Source: Apus apus (taxonomy: Eukaryota; Chordata; Aves; Apodiformes; Apodidae). From it: 64,000 bases of DNA. The stretch covers positions 172,018,274-172,082,273 of the forward strand of contig NC_067282.1 of NCBI RefSeq assembly GCF_020740795.1. The letters run 5' to 3'. The position numbers were made by a program, and so were the translations under genes. This document shows, in pieces, positions 24,681-37,109 of the stretch (position 1 is the stretch's first letter; the number at the start of each line of letters is the position of its first letter). A model generated the notes under the pieces. The model ran no database searches and was not told where the DNA came from. It saw nothing but the letters and a program-made list of their open reading frames with translations.

Positions 24681-26620
24681 ATCACAGAATCACAGAATCA
24701 CAGAATTGTCAGAGTTGGAAGGGACCTCTAGAGATCATCTAGTCCAACTCCCTGCTAAAGCAGGATGACCTAGAGCTCATCACTCAGGACTGCATCCAGG
24801 CAGGTCTTGAATATCTCCAGAGAAGGGGACTCCACAACCTCCCTGGGCAGCCTGTTCCAGTGCTCTGTCACACTCATAGTAAGGAAGCTTTTTCTCATAT
24901 TTAAATGGAACTTCCTATGTTCCAGCTTGTGCCCACTCCTCCTGTCACTGGGAACTACTGAGGAGAGTCTGGCTCCATCTTCCTTACACTCACCCTTGAG
25001 ATACGTACAGGCATTAATAAGGTCTCCCTTCAGCCTTCTCTTCTCCAGGCTAAAAAGTCCCAGCTCTCTCAGCCTTTCCTCATAAGGGAGATGCTCCAAT
25101 CCCTCAGTCATCTTTGTTGCCCTCCACTGGACTCTCTCCAGCAGTTCCCTGTCACTCATGAACTGGGGAGCCAAGAACTAGACACAGTATTCCAGATGTG
25201 GGCTCATCAGGGCAGAATAGAGGGGGAGAATGACCTCCCTCGACCTACTGGCCGCAATCTTCCTTATGCACCCCTGGATTCCATTGACCTTCTTGGTAAC
25301 AAAGGCACATTGCTGGCTTATGGATAGTTATTATCTTCCAGGACTCCCAGACCCTTCTCAGAACTGCTTTCCAGCAGATCAATCCCTGACCTATATTGGT
25401 GCATGGGGTTCTTCCTCCCCAGGTGCAGGACCCTACACTTGCTGTTGTTGAACCTCATTAGGTTCTGCTCTGCCCAGCCCTCCAGCCTGTCCAGGTCATG
25501 CTGGATGTCAGCACAGCTCTCTGGAGTGTCATCTACCCCTCCTAGTCTGGTATCACCAGCAAACTTGCTGAGGATACACTCTGTCACCTCATCCAGGTCA
25601 TTGACGAAGATGTTGAACAAGACAGGACCAAATATTGACCTCTGGGGGACACGACTGGCTTCAGGCCTCCAACTCAACCCTGCTCCATTAATCACAACCC
25701 TCTGAGTTCTGTCACACAACCAGCTCTCAATTCACCTCACTGTCCACTCATCTAGGCCACACTTCCTGAGTTTCCTAATGGGGATGTTACGGGAGACAGT
25801 GTCAGAAGCCTTGCTGAAGTCAAGGTAGATAACATCCACTTCTCTCCTCTCATCTAGCCAGTCAGTTATGAAGCCATAGGAGGCTATCACGTTGGTCAAG
25901 CATGATTTCCCTTTGGTGAATCCATGCTGACCTCTCCCAATTACTTTCTTTGCTTTCACATGTTTTGGGATTATGTCTAGAATGTTTGGTTACAATACCT
26001 AACTGGGAACAGAGGTGAGACTAATAAGTCTGTAGTTTCCTTGGTCCTCCTTCTTGCCCTTTTTGAAGGCTGGAATGACATTTGCCTTCCTTCAGTCCCC
26101 AGACTGAAGATGGAGAGTGGCCCAGCAATAACATCTGGCAACTCTCTCAGAACTCATGGATGTATCCCATTAGGGCCCATGGATTTATGAATGTCCATTT
26201 TGGCTAAGTGGCCTCTAACCTGGTCCTCCTCTCCTGAGGGAAAGTCTTCCTTTCTCCAGACCTTACCTCTTGCCTCCAGGGTCTGAGATTCCAGGGGGTT
26301 GGCTTTAGCAATGAAGACTGAAGGAAAGAAGGCATTCAGTAACTCTCACTTCTCTGTGTCTTCCACCTCTAGTGTGCCCACCTCATAAATCAGCAGGCCT
26401 ACATTTCCCCTAGTCTTCCTTTTACTACTGATATACTGGAAGAAACTCTTTTTATTGTCCTTGATACCCCTCAACAGATTTAGTTCCAGGTGGGCCTTGT
26501 TTTTCTTTGTTGCATCCCTGCATTCTCTGACTACATTTCAGAATCACAGAATCCCATTCCTGTATCCCTCCCAAATGGCAAGTCCTGTTTTCCACAATCT
26601 GTAAATTTCCTTCTTTCTTC
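24681..26620 (-). mobile_element. CR1 retrotransposon, 5'-truncated, ~1.9 kb, degenerate RT
   Basis: Minus-strand copy. The 3' tail at 24681 is three repeats of the ATTCTGTG octamer, then AAGGGACCTCTAGAGATC. Going upstream it contains the C-terminal RT region (24770-25174), the RT palm core (25318-25719 and 25732-25959) and the linker after the endonuclease (YRLWK...WEGYR-like codons near 26570-26610). The segment with VIYLDFSKASDTVS is RT motif A. The motif that should read FADD is FAGD, which breaks the catalytic Asp pair. Stops and frameshifts separate the blocks. The endonuclease and ORF1 are missing. It is dead and moderately old. A 19-bp tail-like insertion interrupts it at 26538-26556. 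Confidence 0.93.
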
Positions 26621-28157
26621 ATCTGTTTGTTACGTAAAGAAGGGAGAAAAAAAGAGGGGAGAGGTAACCCACTAACATACAGTCAAAGAAGCCAGGATTT
26701 CATTAGCAAAGATGGATGGTTTATCAGACACACTTCTGCAAATTCTATAAATTCATAATAATCTGGTAGAAAAATGAGGAATCATCAGAATATTTAATGG
26801 AATATTTAAATTGCCACTGCAAATTTAGGTGTTTAAGTAATTCTAGTAGAGTTATGCTATAAACCTAATGGCCTTATTAATCTGAGTCTGTAATAGATTA
26901 AGCTGTCCTTGCATTTTCTTTTGCTAGGTTTCCTATAGAAGCAAGCCTTGTGATTTGGAGCCCTATCTGATTCTGATTTTTCACCAAAACTCAAGAGATG
27001 GGTAGTAGTCTTAAAGCTATTAAATTGCAATTTAAAAATATGCCTGGGAAGAAAAGAGAAAAGCCACAAGTGCATCTGTCTGAAAAGCCGTCCCTTGGGA
27101 TCACCCTCACACAAAAAGAGAAAATTTGAAGTTTGCCAGCCTAGGAAAAGCTTCAATCAACCATGAGGTAAAATCCATAGGAAATGAGACTTCATTAGTA
27201 CCAAAGCTCACAGAACTTGTTACTATTCAGTTTGTTTAACAAGTTCACATTTTAGACAACTCTTCTTTGATATGTCACATGAAGCTACATGAGTATTAGA
27301 TCTGCTTTTTATCTGCGTAAGGCTACAATAAAACAGAAAAAAACCAACTCAGTGTTCCCCAGGTGATTTTCTTTCTGGGTGTTCATGCATATATGTGACA
27401 GGAGAGGAGGAGAGGAGAAGGAAGGGGAAGCTTAGAAGAACTGAAAAGTCCCGTTTCAGGATTTGGTGAGGCGTTGTGTTACCGGTATGACTTCTGACAT
27501 CTGGTGGCAAAATCTCTCCATTACAGTGTTCACTCTGAATTTTTCAGAAGTCATGCCCTCTCCCTCCCAGCTCCACGGGATTGTCTGACATTTGTGAATG
27601 CTTAATGCCAGTGAAAACCAGGGCACTTGTGGATAAGAAGGTAATTCCGGGGTCTGGCAGGGAGCAGCAGATACGCCATGAAGCTTGAAGTGGGAGGAAA
27701 ACAAAGATTTATGTAGCAGGTTTATCTAGCAGCAGCCACAGCATCTCTCTGCCTCCCAGGCTGTGCCTTCTGTGTAGAGCAAAGACATCTGAGATACCTT
27801 TGAACTGCTCAGAAAAACAAATTTTTCCACACCGAGATGTGAGCACTGAGCCTGCTTCCAGTTGCCAAATCCTGGCACATGTGCATGACACTGCAGCTTC
27901 TATGGATGTGTGCCCCCTGACCACAAGGAAAAATGCTCTTTTTGTTCATTGTGAATACTGAGTTTTTTGGCTGAAAGCACACATGGAAATGATTTGTCTG
28001 AAAATGTGTATTTTTAGAAGAAAACTGTAAGCAATTAAGCATTGGTCAGAATGAAAATGTCAAAATTATTCTCCTGACTGTACAAGATACACTCCCAAGG
28101 ACCTAGGGCTTCCCAGTTATTGCTCACCATCCTTATACTACATTTGGGATAGGTTTC
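26621..28157. other. Intergenic, no gene recognised
   Basis: AT-rich sequence between two CR1 copies. A purine-rich GAGGAGAGG-type run occurs near 27400-27430. A CTCF-like but imperfect motif (minus TGCCACCAGATGTCAGA) occurs near 27496-27512. Nothing else stands out. Confidence 0.5.
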
Positions 28158-28326
28158 AGAGAATCACAGAATCACAGACTCTTACCATAACCTGACTCTA
28201 CCAACCATCAGTCCAACTCTACCAAGTCCAGTGCTTAACCGTGTCCCTCAGCACCACAGCTACATGTCTTTTAAACACCTCCAGGGAGGTTGACTCAACC
28301 ACCTCCCTGGGCAGCCTCTTCCTGTG
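28158..28326 (-). mobile_element. CR1 3'-end fragment
   Basis: Minus-strand tail of about 170 bp. It starts with GAATCACAGAATCACAGA (octamer tail), and ends in CCTCCAGGGAGGTTGACTC and ACCTCCCTGGGCAGCCT, which are the conserved CR1 3' UTR/ORF2 end. Diverged, from a different subfamily than the 24681-26620 copy. Confidence 0.85.
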
Positions 28327-30666
28327 TAAGCATTATCTGCATCCAAAATCAAGCCCAGATGTTTGTGTTATGTTTACCATGCCCCAGTTGTGAGAAAAAA
28401 ATGGAAATTTGGACTGACTCACTATGTGAGGCAGTCTGGCAGGTGGTGAAGCTTTTCAGGTCGGCTGGAGCTGATGCAAATGAGTCACTCAGGGCAAATG
28501 TTTTGGCAAGATGCTGGATGCCAGGTGGGGTGCATGGGGTGCAGGGAACCAGGGGGTGACATTGCTGTCCATTCACGTGTGGCTATTCAGCATGGGTAAC
28601 CAGATGCTAATTCATCTCAGTCAGGTGAGGGTGGACTTAGTTGTAACACTGGAGAGAGGTGCATATCAGCTCTTTGCAGCAGGATCAGGGCATCCTAGTA
28701 CTGGACCATGATGAAGTCCAAGCTCTGAATAAGGCAAGGTTGATTTATAGGACTGCAGACTGCAAATTTACTGCCTTCAAAAGGATAAGACAACAGCCAC
28801 AAAAGCAGAAAAAAACTGGAAGGCACACATCCTTGAGCTTTTCCTACCATGAAGGAGGGAAGGCTTAAGGAGGAAAGGCTTAAGATGGAAGGCAGAGTTC
28901 ACTCAGTCTGACTTCCTTGCCCTGCAGATCCTGAGATCTAAGTGCCAGTAATCCTCTGTAGGTACATATAGTTTGCTTTCATATTTATACAAAGAAAATT
29001 GACTTATATTTAGGCTATTATCTGTGTAATCCATTAGCTTCACATTTGTAATCTCATGGGAAGGTATAGCTACTCTAAACAGAAAATGTAACTTTTTACA
29101 TATATGGAGTGAGTTTTTTTGATTCTGCATTAATCAGAGGCATTTTTTCATGTTGAATTAATAGCTGCTTCTCCTCAGTCAAGCCAAATGCTTTTTGTTT
29201 CTCTTTCTTTTGGGGGAAAAAAAAAAAAAAAAAAAGAGTGTTTCCTTTCAGTCTTGTTTTTGAAAGTATCTTGAAATCTGCAATTCAGAATATTTAAACA
29301 TGATCATATTCTATTCTTGCTTTGGTTTCCCTCATTCCTCCCCCAGTTTCAAGCTGCTTTGGAATAAATACAGTAGATAATATTCTAAGTAATAGTACTA
29401 CTTCTGCTCTTGACTCTCGGAAAGCTCCACTTTTGCCTGTACTCAATATGCAGAAAGATTATATCAAAATATACTTTTTTGCCTTACTATTAAAACACCA
29501 TAAAGTGTAAAGTCTGTAACAGCTTTTAAGATATCTTCTAATGTTTTTTAATGCACATACACTAGCCTAGAACATTACTGAGTGCAATTCTCTTTTATTT
29601 TTCCTTCCCTTATTAAAACATAGGTGGTTACAATTCAGAAGAAGAAAGACTTAAAATCCCAAAGAAATACTGAGGAACAGAACAGCTTATTCCTATTTAA
29701 CACACTGTATCCTTCACTAAACTTACTGAACTTTGGATTGTATTATTTGAAATAATTTATTATAACTGTAAAACAGGTGTAGTGTAATCTTAACAATGAC
29801 TCGATCATAAATGTCTTTTACAACCAAAATGATTCTATGATTTTATTATTTTTTTAGAAAAAATAACTGAGGTAAGTTCACTGTGACTTTTTTTCCTGCA
29901 GCAAACAACACATCTGACAACCCTCTAATTTATCTCCTACTGTAAAAGAACAGAGTTACTGGGCTAATAATCTTTGACACCTTTTAAATAGAATTTGTGA
30001 TGCCTGTTTTTAAAGTGACACTGCACAGATTAGAAAATCGTATATCATGAGATAATGTATGGCATCATGAATCTCTACAGTGAAGTCTAATCCTTCTTGT
30101 AGATCAGTTCTCAAGTTTTCCAACACGTTGCCCTCAGTAAGGAGGCTTCAGAAAAAAAAGAAAAAAAAGAAAAAAGTATGATTTGTTTCGGGAAATCAGC
30201 TTGTTTTTGGTCTGCCTAACCTCCTGTTTTCACAAGGTCTCCTGTTCTTTAATATGACTTAATGATATAAACATAATTAATTAATGAAAATAATTAAAAA
30301 CATAATTTTGAAAATAATTATATTTCTTTTAAATTTAGATGAAAACTTCATTAGTTAAGGAGGTCTGTTTTTTTTTTTTTTTTCCAATTTTGTCTATTAT
30401 GCAATCTTTAATGTAATATTGAACCAAAATTAACTGACATTTAACCAAGAGTTAAACATTTATTCGTTTTGAAGTTGTTGGTAGCTTGGCTGCAAGAGCT
30501 GATGCTGTTTGATACACAGGAAATAGGACCTACTGCATTTTATCAGATTAAGACACATGCACAAATGAGTTCTAGAACACAGTAACCCAAATTTAGACCA
30601 GATGTGTGCAAACACTTTTCATCCTGGTTTTGTTTGTTTGTTTTTTCTCCTGATTTCTTTCTCTGT
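28327..30666. other. Intergenic, no gene recognised
   Basis: Unremarkable AT-rich sequence with an A21 run at 29217-29237, an (A)nG tract at about 30149-30177 and a T16 run at 30368-30383. TAATTA-type cores cluster between 30270 and 30345. Short open frames have no recognisable relatives. Confidence 0.5.
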
Positions 30667-30730
30667 ATCACAGAATCACCTAGGTTGGAAACGACCTTCT
30701 AGATCATTGTTTCTGTTTCCTGCTCTAAGC
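30667..30730 (-). mobile_element. Very short CR1 3' tip
   Basis: TATCACAGAATCACCTAGG, then TTGGAAACGACCTTCTAGATCAT, matches the last ~60 bp of CR1 on the minus strand. The upstream body is missing or unrecognisable. Confidence 0.75.
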
Positions 30731-31559
30731 CCCACAGATGTAGGTGGAGGAATAGCTTTTTAAAAGAAAAAATAGCTATTTTTTTCCCCCCTGGGTACAG
30801 TCTGGGTCTTTTCCCAAGCTCATTAATGTACTGTACATCCAATACTAAACAAGTAAAACACTTACTATTCTTTTAATTAAACCTTTGTTGTACAATAGAA
30901 CCCTGTAGTCACCCCAAAATATTTGGCCTATGGACTCTTCCTTTTAGTGTAATAAAACACAGAACTGTTGTTTATTCTATATATATATATAAAACAAAGA
31001 AAATTACTTGTTAAAATTTAAGGCCGCTTCCAAAAGGCAGGGAAGCCAAGTATTGTTTTACTTTTGATCTGAATTCTTCTGGTCTTTTTTCTGCCTTTCA
31101 AATGGATTACAGCCTGAATTAAAAAAGAAATTTAGGTGCCACAGCATGAAATATTGCAACACCTAACTTTCTGGTATGTGCTTCACCCAGAGCAAGACTC
31201 AGAAGCTGTGCCTGGAAGCATAAGGTCTCTAATGCGTGGAGAAGGGAAGGTGCCTTATGAGGATATATAAAAATATAAAAAGCTCGGTAGTGACTTGTCA
31301 AGATGTAGCAAATGAGAAATGAGGACTGCAGGTTTTTAAATCTTTCCCCTTTAGGGAGCTTAGGTGCTTTACAAAGTATTAGAAAGAAGCATCTTTATTT
31401 TTCAAAATAGCTACAGTTCTCATAGCCTGGGGGATTTTTCTCTTTTTGATGAAATAGTGTAAGAAGAAAGATCTGTTTGTATGACATTCTGTGGGGTAGG
31501 TCAGACAAACAGCATTCAGCCCAGGGTTCCTTCATCTTTGTTTAACTCTGCTTTTTTGG
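30731..31559. other. Intergenic, no gene recognised
   Basis: AT-rich, with a (TA)6-7 microsatellite at 30979-30991. No coding or repeat signature seen. Confidence 0.5.
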
Positions 31560-31579
31560 TGAGTTTGGGGGAGTAAAGT

Positions 31580-32928
31580 ATCACCCCTGACTGGGGAAGA
31601 TCAATAGGGACCACTTAAACAAAATGGACATACAGTAGTCCGTGGGGTCAGGTGACTTCACATCCAAGTGCTTTGAGGGAGTGGGATGATGTCATCGTAA
31701 GACTGATCCCTTATCACTGCAGATGCTCGTGGTGACAGGAGAAGGTCTCAAAAAATTGGAAAACGATAACTATGCCCATTTTCAAGAAGGCAAGGGGAGC
31801 ATGTGTGGAACTACAGGTCAGTCTACAGGAAGGTTGTGGAGAAAATTCTCTTAGAAGCCATTGTCACACACATGAAGGGTAAGAAGGTAATTTGGAATAG
31901 TCACTATGGATATAAAAGAGACAAATTCTGCCTGTCCACCCTGATTGTCTTCTACAATGAAATGACATGCTGTGTGGTGAAGGTGAGAGCAGGGGGTGTT
32001 GTTTATCTTGATCTTAGGCTTGGTCTAACATAACATCTTTGTAACCAAACGGGACAGATACGGGCTGGATGGGTAGTTTATAAAATGGAAGCATATTGAT
32101 TGGACTGTGAGGCTTAAAGAACAGCAGCTGGTCACTGGTGGCATTGCTCAGTGTTCAGTACTGAAGCCCATACTGCTGACAGTATTCACTGACAGTCTAG
32201 ATGACAGTGGCAAACACTGCCAGCAGATGACACCAAAATGCAGTGAGCAGTCAATACTCTGAAGGGCGGGGCTGCCATTCAGAAGGATCAGAAAAGGCTG
32301 GAGAAGTGGGCTGACAGAAATTTCATAAAGATCCACAAAGCCAAATTCAAGTCCAGCATGTGGGACAGAAAAGCCCCAGGCAACAGAGCAAGCTTAGCAC
32401 TGACTGTCCAGAATATGTCTTTGCAGAAAAACACCTGTAGATGCTGGTGAACAGGTTGAAGATGAGTCAGCAGTGTGTCCTAGCAGTGGTGAAGGCACAA
32501 CATACAAAAAACTTGAAAGCTGTGTTTGTTCAGCCCCCTTAAAAAAGGGAAAGGGGGAAATCTAACTGCTGTATTCAACTATTTATGGACGGTTACAGGG
32601 AAGATGGAGTTAGTGGTTTCTTGGAAGTGCACAGCAAAGTGATGAGAGGCAATGGACACAAGAGGCAGAAAGAAAAGTTCCGAGAAATATGCTTAGATTT
32701 AAGGCAGAAAATCCTTCACAATAAGGGTGGGCAAATGCTGGAAAAAGGCCATAAAAGCTGGTAGGTAGAATCTTTGTATTTGGAGATGCCTGAAACTGCT
32801 GGAGACAACCCTGACCAACCTGATCTAACTTTGAAGTCAGCCCACCTATGACTGGGGTTTGGATCCTCAGGCCAACCACACCTCCAGAGATCCCTTCCAA
32901 CCCATTTTTTTTCTCTGATTCTCAGATT
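31580..32928 (+). mobile_element. Old CR1 retrotransposon, ~1.35 kb, highly degenerate
   Basis: Plus-strand copy starting in the region before the RT palm (GACTGGGGAAGATCAATAGGG). It continues through a damaged RT core: the VVYLDLRLG stretch near 32000-32020 corresponds to the YLDFSKAFD motif, and GCAGATGACACCAAAATG near 32224-32241 corresponds to the FADDTKL motif. It then runs into the 3' UTR and ends GAGATCCCTTCCAACCC with a T-rich degenerate tail. Many frameshifts. Its divergence from the 42755-44302 copy suggests it is the oldest large CR1 here. Confidence 0.88.
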
Positions 32929-35900
32929 TCTCCCTTCTTGATTGAAAGTAAAAATGTCTTGCTCCCAAACTGACACTGAATATGTCTGTGTATCTGACTT
33001 TTTCCCTCTGGAACATGGCATTACTCCATAAGCAGTGTGTATGTTAGCATGTGTAAGCAATAAATGTAATTTCGTATCTTAGGATAATGGTTTTAAATGG
33101 TAAAAAAATGTCATAGTGTTTCTCTGTATCACTTACGTGTTGTAGAAAAGAAAGAATGGTTACTTCTGGTTTTTTTTGCAGTCAGCTTTTCTATTTTATG
33201 TGGATGCTTTGAAAGATTAATGATGATTCCAGTATGCTAGTTAAAAACTCTGTTTCTTTCAAAATCCAATAACCAGCATGATTTTAATAAATACCTGTGG
33301 GAGACTTATTAAGGAACCCCAGAATATCTTTGCTCCAATGCATTTTCATTTTTCACCAGCTTTTCAGGAGTCAGTTACCTTTATTTTTGTATGTGAGTAT
33401 TTGAAATGTACCAGAGCTTTTGCAGAACTTTAAACTTGGTGGACCAGATTCTTACCTGCAACAAAATAATGAGTATGTAACTGGGTATCTGTATACACAT
33501 TGTAAAAGGAACTTTCAGGCACTGTTAGACTGTCCCAGCTTACAGAGCATCAGGATGATAACCACAAGTACTTCACAGCAGCTGGCTTTTTGAATCTATA
33601 CTTCCTCCTTCTAGCTTCAGGAGATGGCAATAGAGGAACATTGTAGGATACTGCTGCACATCAGGCTCTAAGCTACTATAGGTCTTCTTACATGAGGGTA
33701 TTCCTGATGAGAGCTGTGCTCTGTGTCTCTGCTTCTTTTAGTATCTAAAGTTCAATATTATGAATATTTTTGAACCAAATGAGAAACCAAGAACCTAATT
33801 GCTAAACTGAAGAACAGTGCTGCAACTGGCACTTTTAGTTAGCTTATGTTAGTAGCATGGTGGGTGATGAGAGGGGTCTTTTGAGAAAGACAAAGGAGCA
33901 AAATTGTTGGTGGGCATTAGTAAACTCATCAGTTCTTAGAGACAAAAATCTACATGGGGCTACCAATATATTTATTTTCTTTTTCTCTATTTAGCAGCTC
34001 AGAACATGCATGCCTCTGAGTAAAACCAGTGGTTAAAAAAGATCCATACCAGATCCATGCAATCATTCAAAGCCAAATTTTTATATTCCTGATTTTTATG
34101 CTGTGCTCTTCACCTATACATGGAAATTCTGAAGTTGATCCAAACACTATACCTGTTGTGAGTGCAAATGCCCATTTTCATGTTTTATGCTTTTCTTTTA
34201 GCATATAGAAGAGCCCTGGAGATTGATGAAAAGTAAGAAATAGTGACACCAACTCAAAAACTACACAAGCTGAAGAAAGAGAGAACATTCATATAATAAT
34301 TGTATTTCATAACTGTATTGTGTTCTAAGGCCACAGTATTCAGCTGGGGATTTTCCAGTCAGAAATATATAAATACAGGCTGTACAGGACAAAGACTGCC
34401 AATCTGTTATTTCCAGAAAATGGAAAATTTATCATATTGTGCATGTGCAGCATGTACAAATGCACCTTAGGAGATGAGTCAGGCTTACCACATATGCATC
34501 TGTAAAACCAGCTGCACCGTATAGGTGCAACGGATCATTTCAGTTCTTCCCAGGAGTGTTGGCCATACTGTCTGTGAAAGCACATAGAAAAGCATCCTGA
34601 AAGCATGTATTTCTGCATCATGTCACACAACCTTTAGATTTTCGGATGTCTGGCAAAATGATGTAGAACAACTGTGTATGTTCAGCAGCATCACACAGTA
34701 AATTTTCCAAGATTTGCGCAGAACAGATTCCTGGGTTTCAAAATTTCTTATCTATTTATTTGTATACTGTTTTTTTCCCCTGTTGTTTGCATGTGACTTT
34801 TAAATGTAATTTTCACTCGGTGATAGTAGATCTGTGTCTTCAAATGTCTTCGCCTGATTTCTGTAACAGCAGGACACCAATGTGAAACTAAGTATTCTCT
34901 GGTCTCACAATGCGGTCAACTTGAGTGTGATGATCCATGCAGCTAATACAGGTATATGCGCTCCTCTAACTAACTACAAGCTGTTTGCAAGGTCTAAAGT
35001 GCAGCAGCTGCTGTAGCTGCATTTCGCCTGCTGCCATTCCATTTTTTGGTGCGCTTGGACTCCTTTTAACCCACTAACAATGCTTGTGGTCCTACAGTGA
35101 CCCACACAACAGTAGAAGTTACCCATCTTGATATGTATGCAGGTTCCCTGGTAATTTTGCATTGCTGGTGCAGGAGAATCCATCCCCTGTGGATCCACAT
35201 TAGTTTGGGTTTACCTCAGTGTACTGAGACCACTCTGCTGACAGCAGCACAGGCTTGGTTGTTTCAGTTCCCTCTGTATTATTTTTAGCTTCAATTCTGC
35301 AATTCTGCAAATGTGGAAACACAGTTACCAACTAGGAAAATCATGATGTTATTGTATCAGCTTCCAGTGGGTGAGATAAGACCACATTTATCCTTACGAC
35401 CAGAAGCCTTTTAATTTGACTGCAGTCTGCATCCAGGCATGTAAGTGTGCTGCAGAGTGTGCTGCAACAGTGATGGTGACAACCACACACCAGACTGCTT
35501 TTAACTTGCCCTTTCCATACCTGCCTCTTTCTATTTCATCCTAGAGATGTGTCACTGTGTGTGGGGTAGTCAACATTAAGCCTTAATTCTGCCTTTTCTT
35601 TTCTGACTGCATGGACCTTTGGGTCTGTATCGGCTTTGAAAACAAAAATAATTTACACATTTTACAAATACTTACTTCCATGGAAAAACTCTAACATGAA
35701 GGATAACATCTGGGAAAGTGTTTCACTTCCCCCTTCTGTTTCTCACAGAGTTTACTATCAACATCACGTAAGATGTGATGACAGTTAAGGGCTCCACGAA
35801 AGTGCCTTTTCAAAAAACTTGTTATTTTACTAGCAAATTAAAAATAGACTTTTTTTTTTTTCATTTTGTACAAATTGAAAAAATATATCTGATGATTAAG

Positions 35901-36120
35901 TATATCAGCACTTCTTAATGCTGCATGCATTCATGCCCATTTAACCTAGAGGTGGATAAGAATTCTAGGATGAGAATTTGATTCTGTTTGGAGGGTCCTT
36001 TCTCACACCCTTTGGCTCCCTCCCCTCCACTTCTTTGCAACCCCTTGCAAACAGCACAAAACCCACTGAGAAACTGGGCAAGCTATGGTTTTACTCATCC
36101 TCAATCACTAACATTTATCT
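32929..36120. other. Intergenic, left flank of second CpG island
   Basis: AT-rich sequence with no gene or recognisable repeat. A T-run lies at about 35851-35862. GC content climbs sharply from about 36140. Confidence 0.5.
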
Positions 36121-36917
36121 CTATGAATCAATAGTGGTGGCAGACGACTGCGACCCACCCCCCGACTTTAAGCAGGGGGAGAAGGGGTCTGACCCATACG
36201 TTCCCCTGCCACCTCCCAAGCTCAGGCGCGGGCCGAGCCCGCGACCCCACCGCTCCGGCACCAGCCCGAGGGAAGAGGGGCTCGGCCGCGGCTCTCCCGC
36301 CGCCGGAGCTGCCGTGCGTGACTCCTTTCTCCCTCTGGAGGGAGACACAGCCCAGCTTTTGCCTGCCGCCGGCGCCGCCGCGTCCCTCCTGCCTCTGCCC
36401 CCGCGGCCCCTGCCCCACGGCCCCGGGGGAGCTGCCCAGCCCTACCCGGCCAGGCGCCCGGAGGGGTAGGCGGGTCCCGGGGGAGCGGTGGCGGTGCCAC
36501 CCCCTCCTCCCGCCCCCCGAGGGATCCGCGGGGATCTCCTCCTCTTCGCGGCTTGTGCGGAAACTTCGCACAGAGGAGCGGAGGGGAAGGAGGGTAGAGC
36601 AGCGCCGTGCCGGGGAGGGGGGTGCGGCCCAGCCCCAGTGTGCGGGGACCGCTGCGGAGGTGGCGGGCGCTGCCGGCGGAGCCTCGCTCCTCGGTCAGAC
36701 AGAGCGGCGGCCGCGGGGACCTGCTGCCTTGTAAAGGGGCTGGGAAGGAGGGCAGCGAGGAGCCGGAGGAGCACCGGGGAGCAGAAGGACGTCCCTCCCG
36801 CCCCCCCGGCAGGGCAGGCTTGGAGCTGCCTCTGGTTGTCCGGCCGCCCGGGGCGGCCCCGCGCCCATCCGCGCCTCGGTACGGGGCGGTGCGGTGCGCG
36901 CAGGCTGGGCGCGGGGC

Positions 36918-36918
<1 letters not shown>

Positions 36919-36949
<31 letters not shown>
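36919..36949. repeat. (CTG/CAG)10 microsatellite
   Basis: About ten uninterrupted GCT units. They read as poly-Ala, poly-Leu or poly-Cys on the plus strand and as poly-Gln, poly-Ser or poly-Ala on the minus strand. They lie in the CpG island about 90 bp before the CCAAT box, so probably upstream of the TSS rather than in protein. Confidence 0.95.
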
Positions 36950-37038
36950 AAGGTGAAGCTCTCGCTCTCCAATTACTTTTCCCAAGAGGGAGAAGGAGGC
37001 AGCAGGAGGGGGAAGTCGTGCTGTGTGTGCAAGGCAAA

Positions 37039-37046
37039 CCAATCAG
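37039..37046 (+). promoter_or_regulatory. CCAAT box (NF-Y)
   Basis: CCAATCAG is an exact NF-Y core, the only clear core promoter element in the island. NF-Y sites usually lie 60-100 bp before the TSS, which would place initiation near 37100-37150 on the plus strand. Confidence 0.5.
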
Positions 37047-37109
37047 AGATGCTCTAACGGAAGGATTGCTGCAGGACGCGCCGGTTTTTCCTCCCTTTCT
37101 CTGCCGGCG

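Noticed and set aside
26543..26556. Independent CR1 insertion at 26.54 kb with its own body
   Set aside because: Only tail octamers are present and CR1 coding sequence of the larger copy continues on both sides, so it is listed as an insertion within that copy.
28859..28886. Short direct repeat GGAAGGCTTAAGG / GGAAAGGCTTAAGA
   Set aside because: Two imperfect 14-15 bp copies in purine-rich sequence; too short to interpret.
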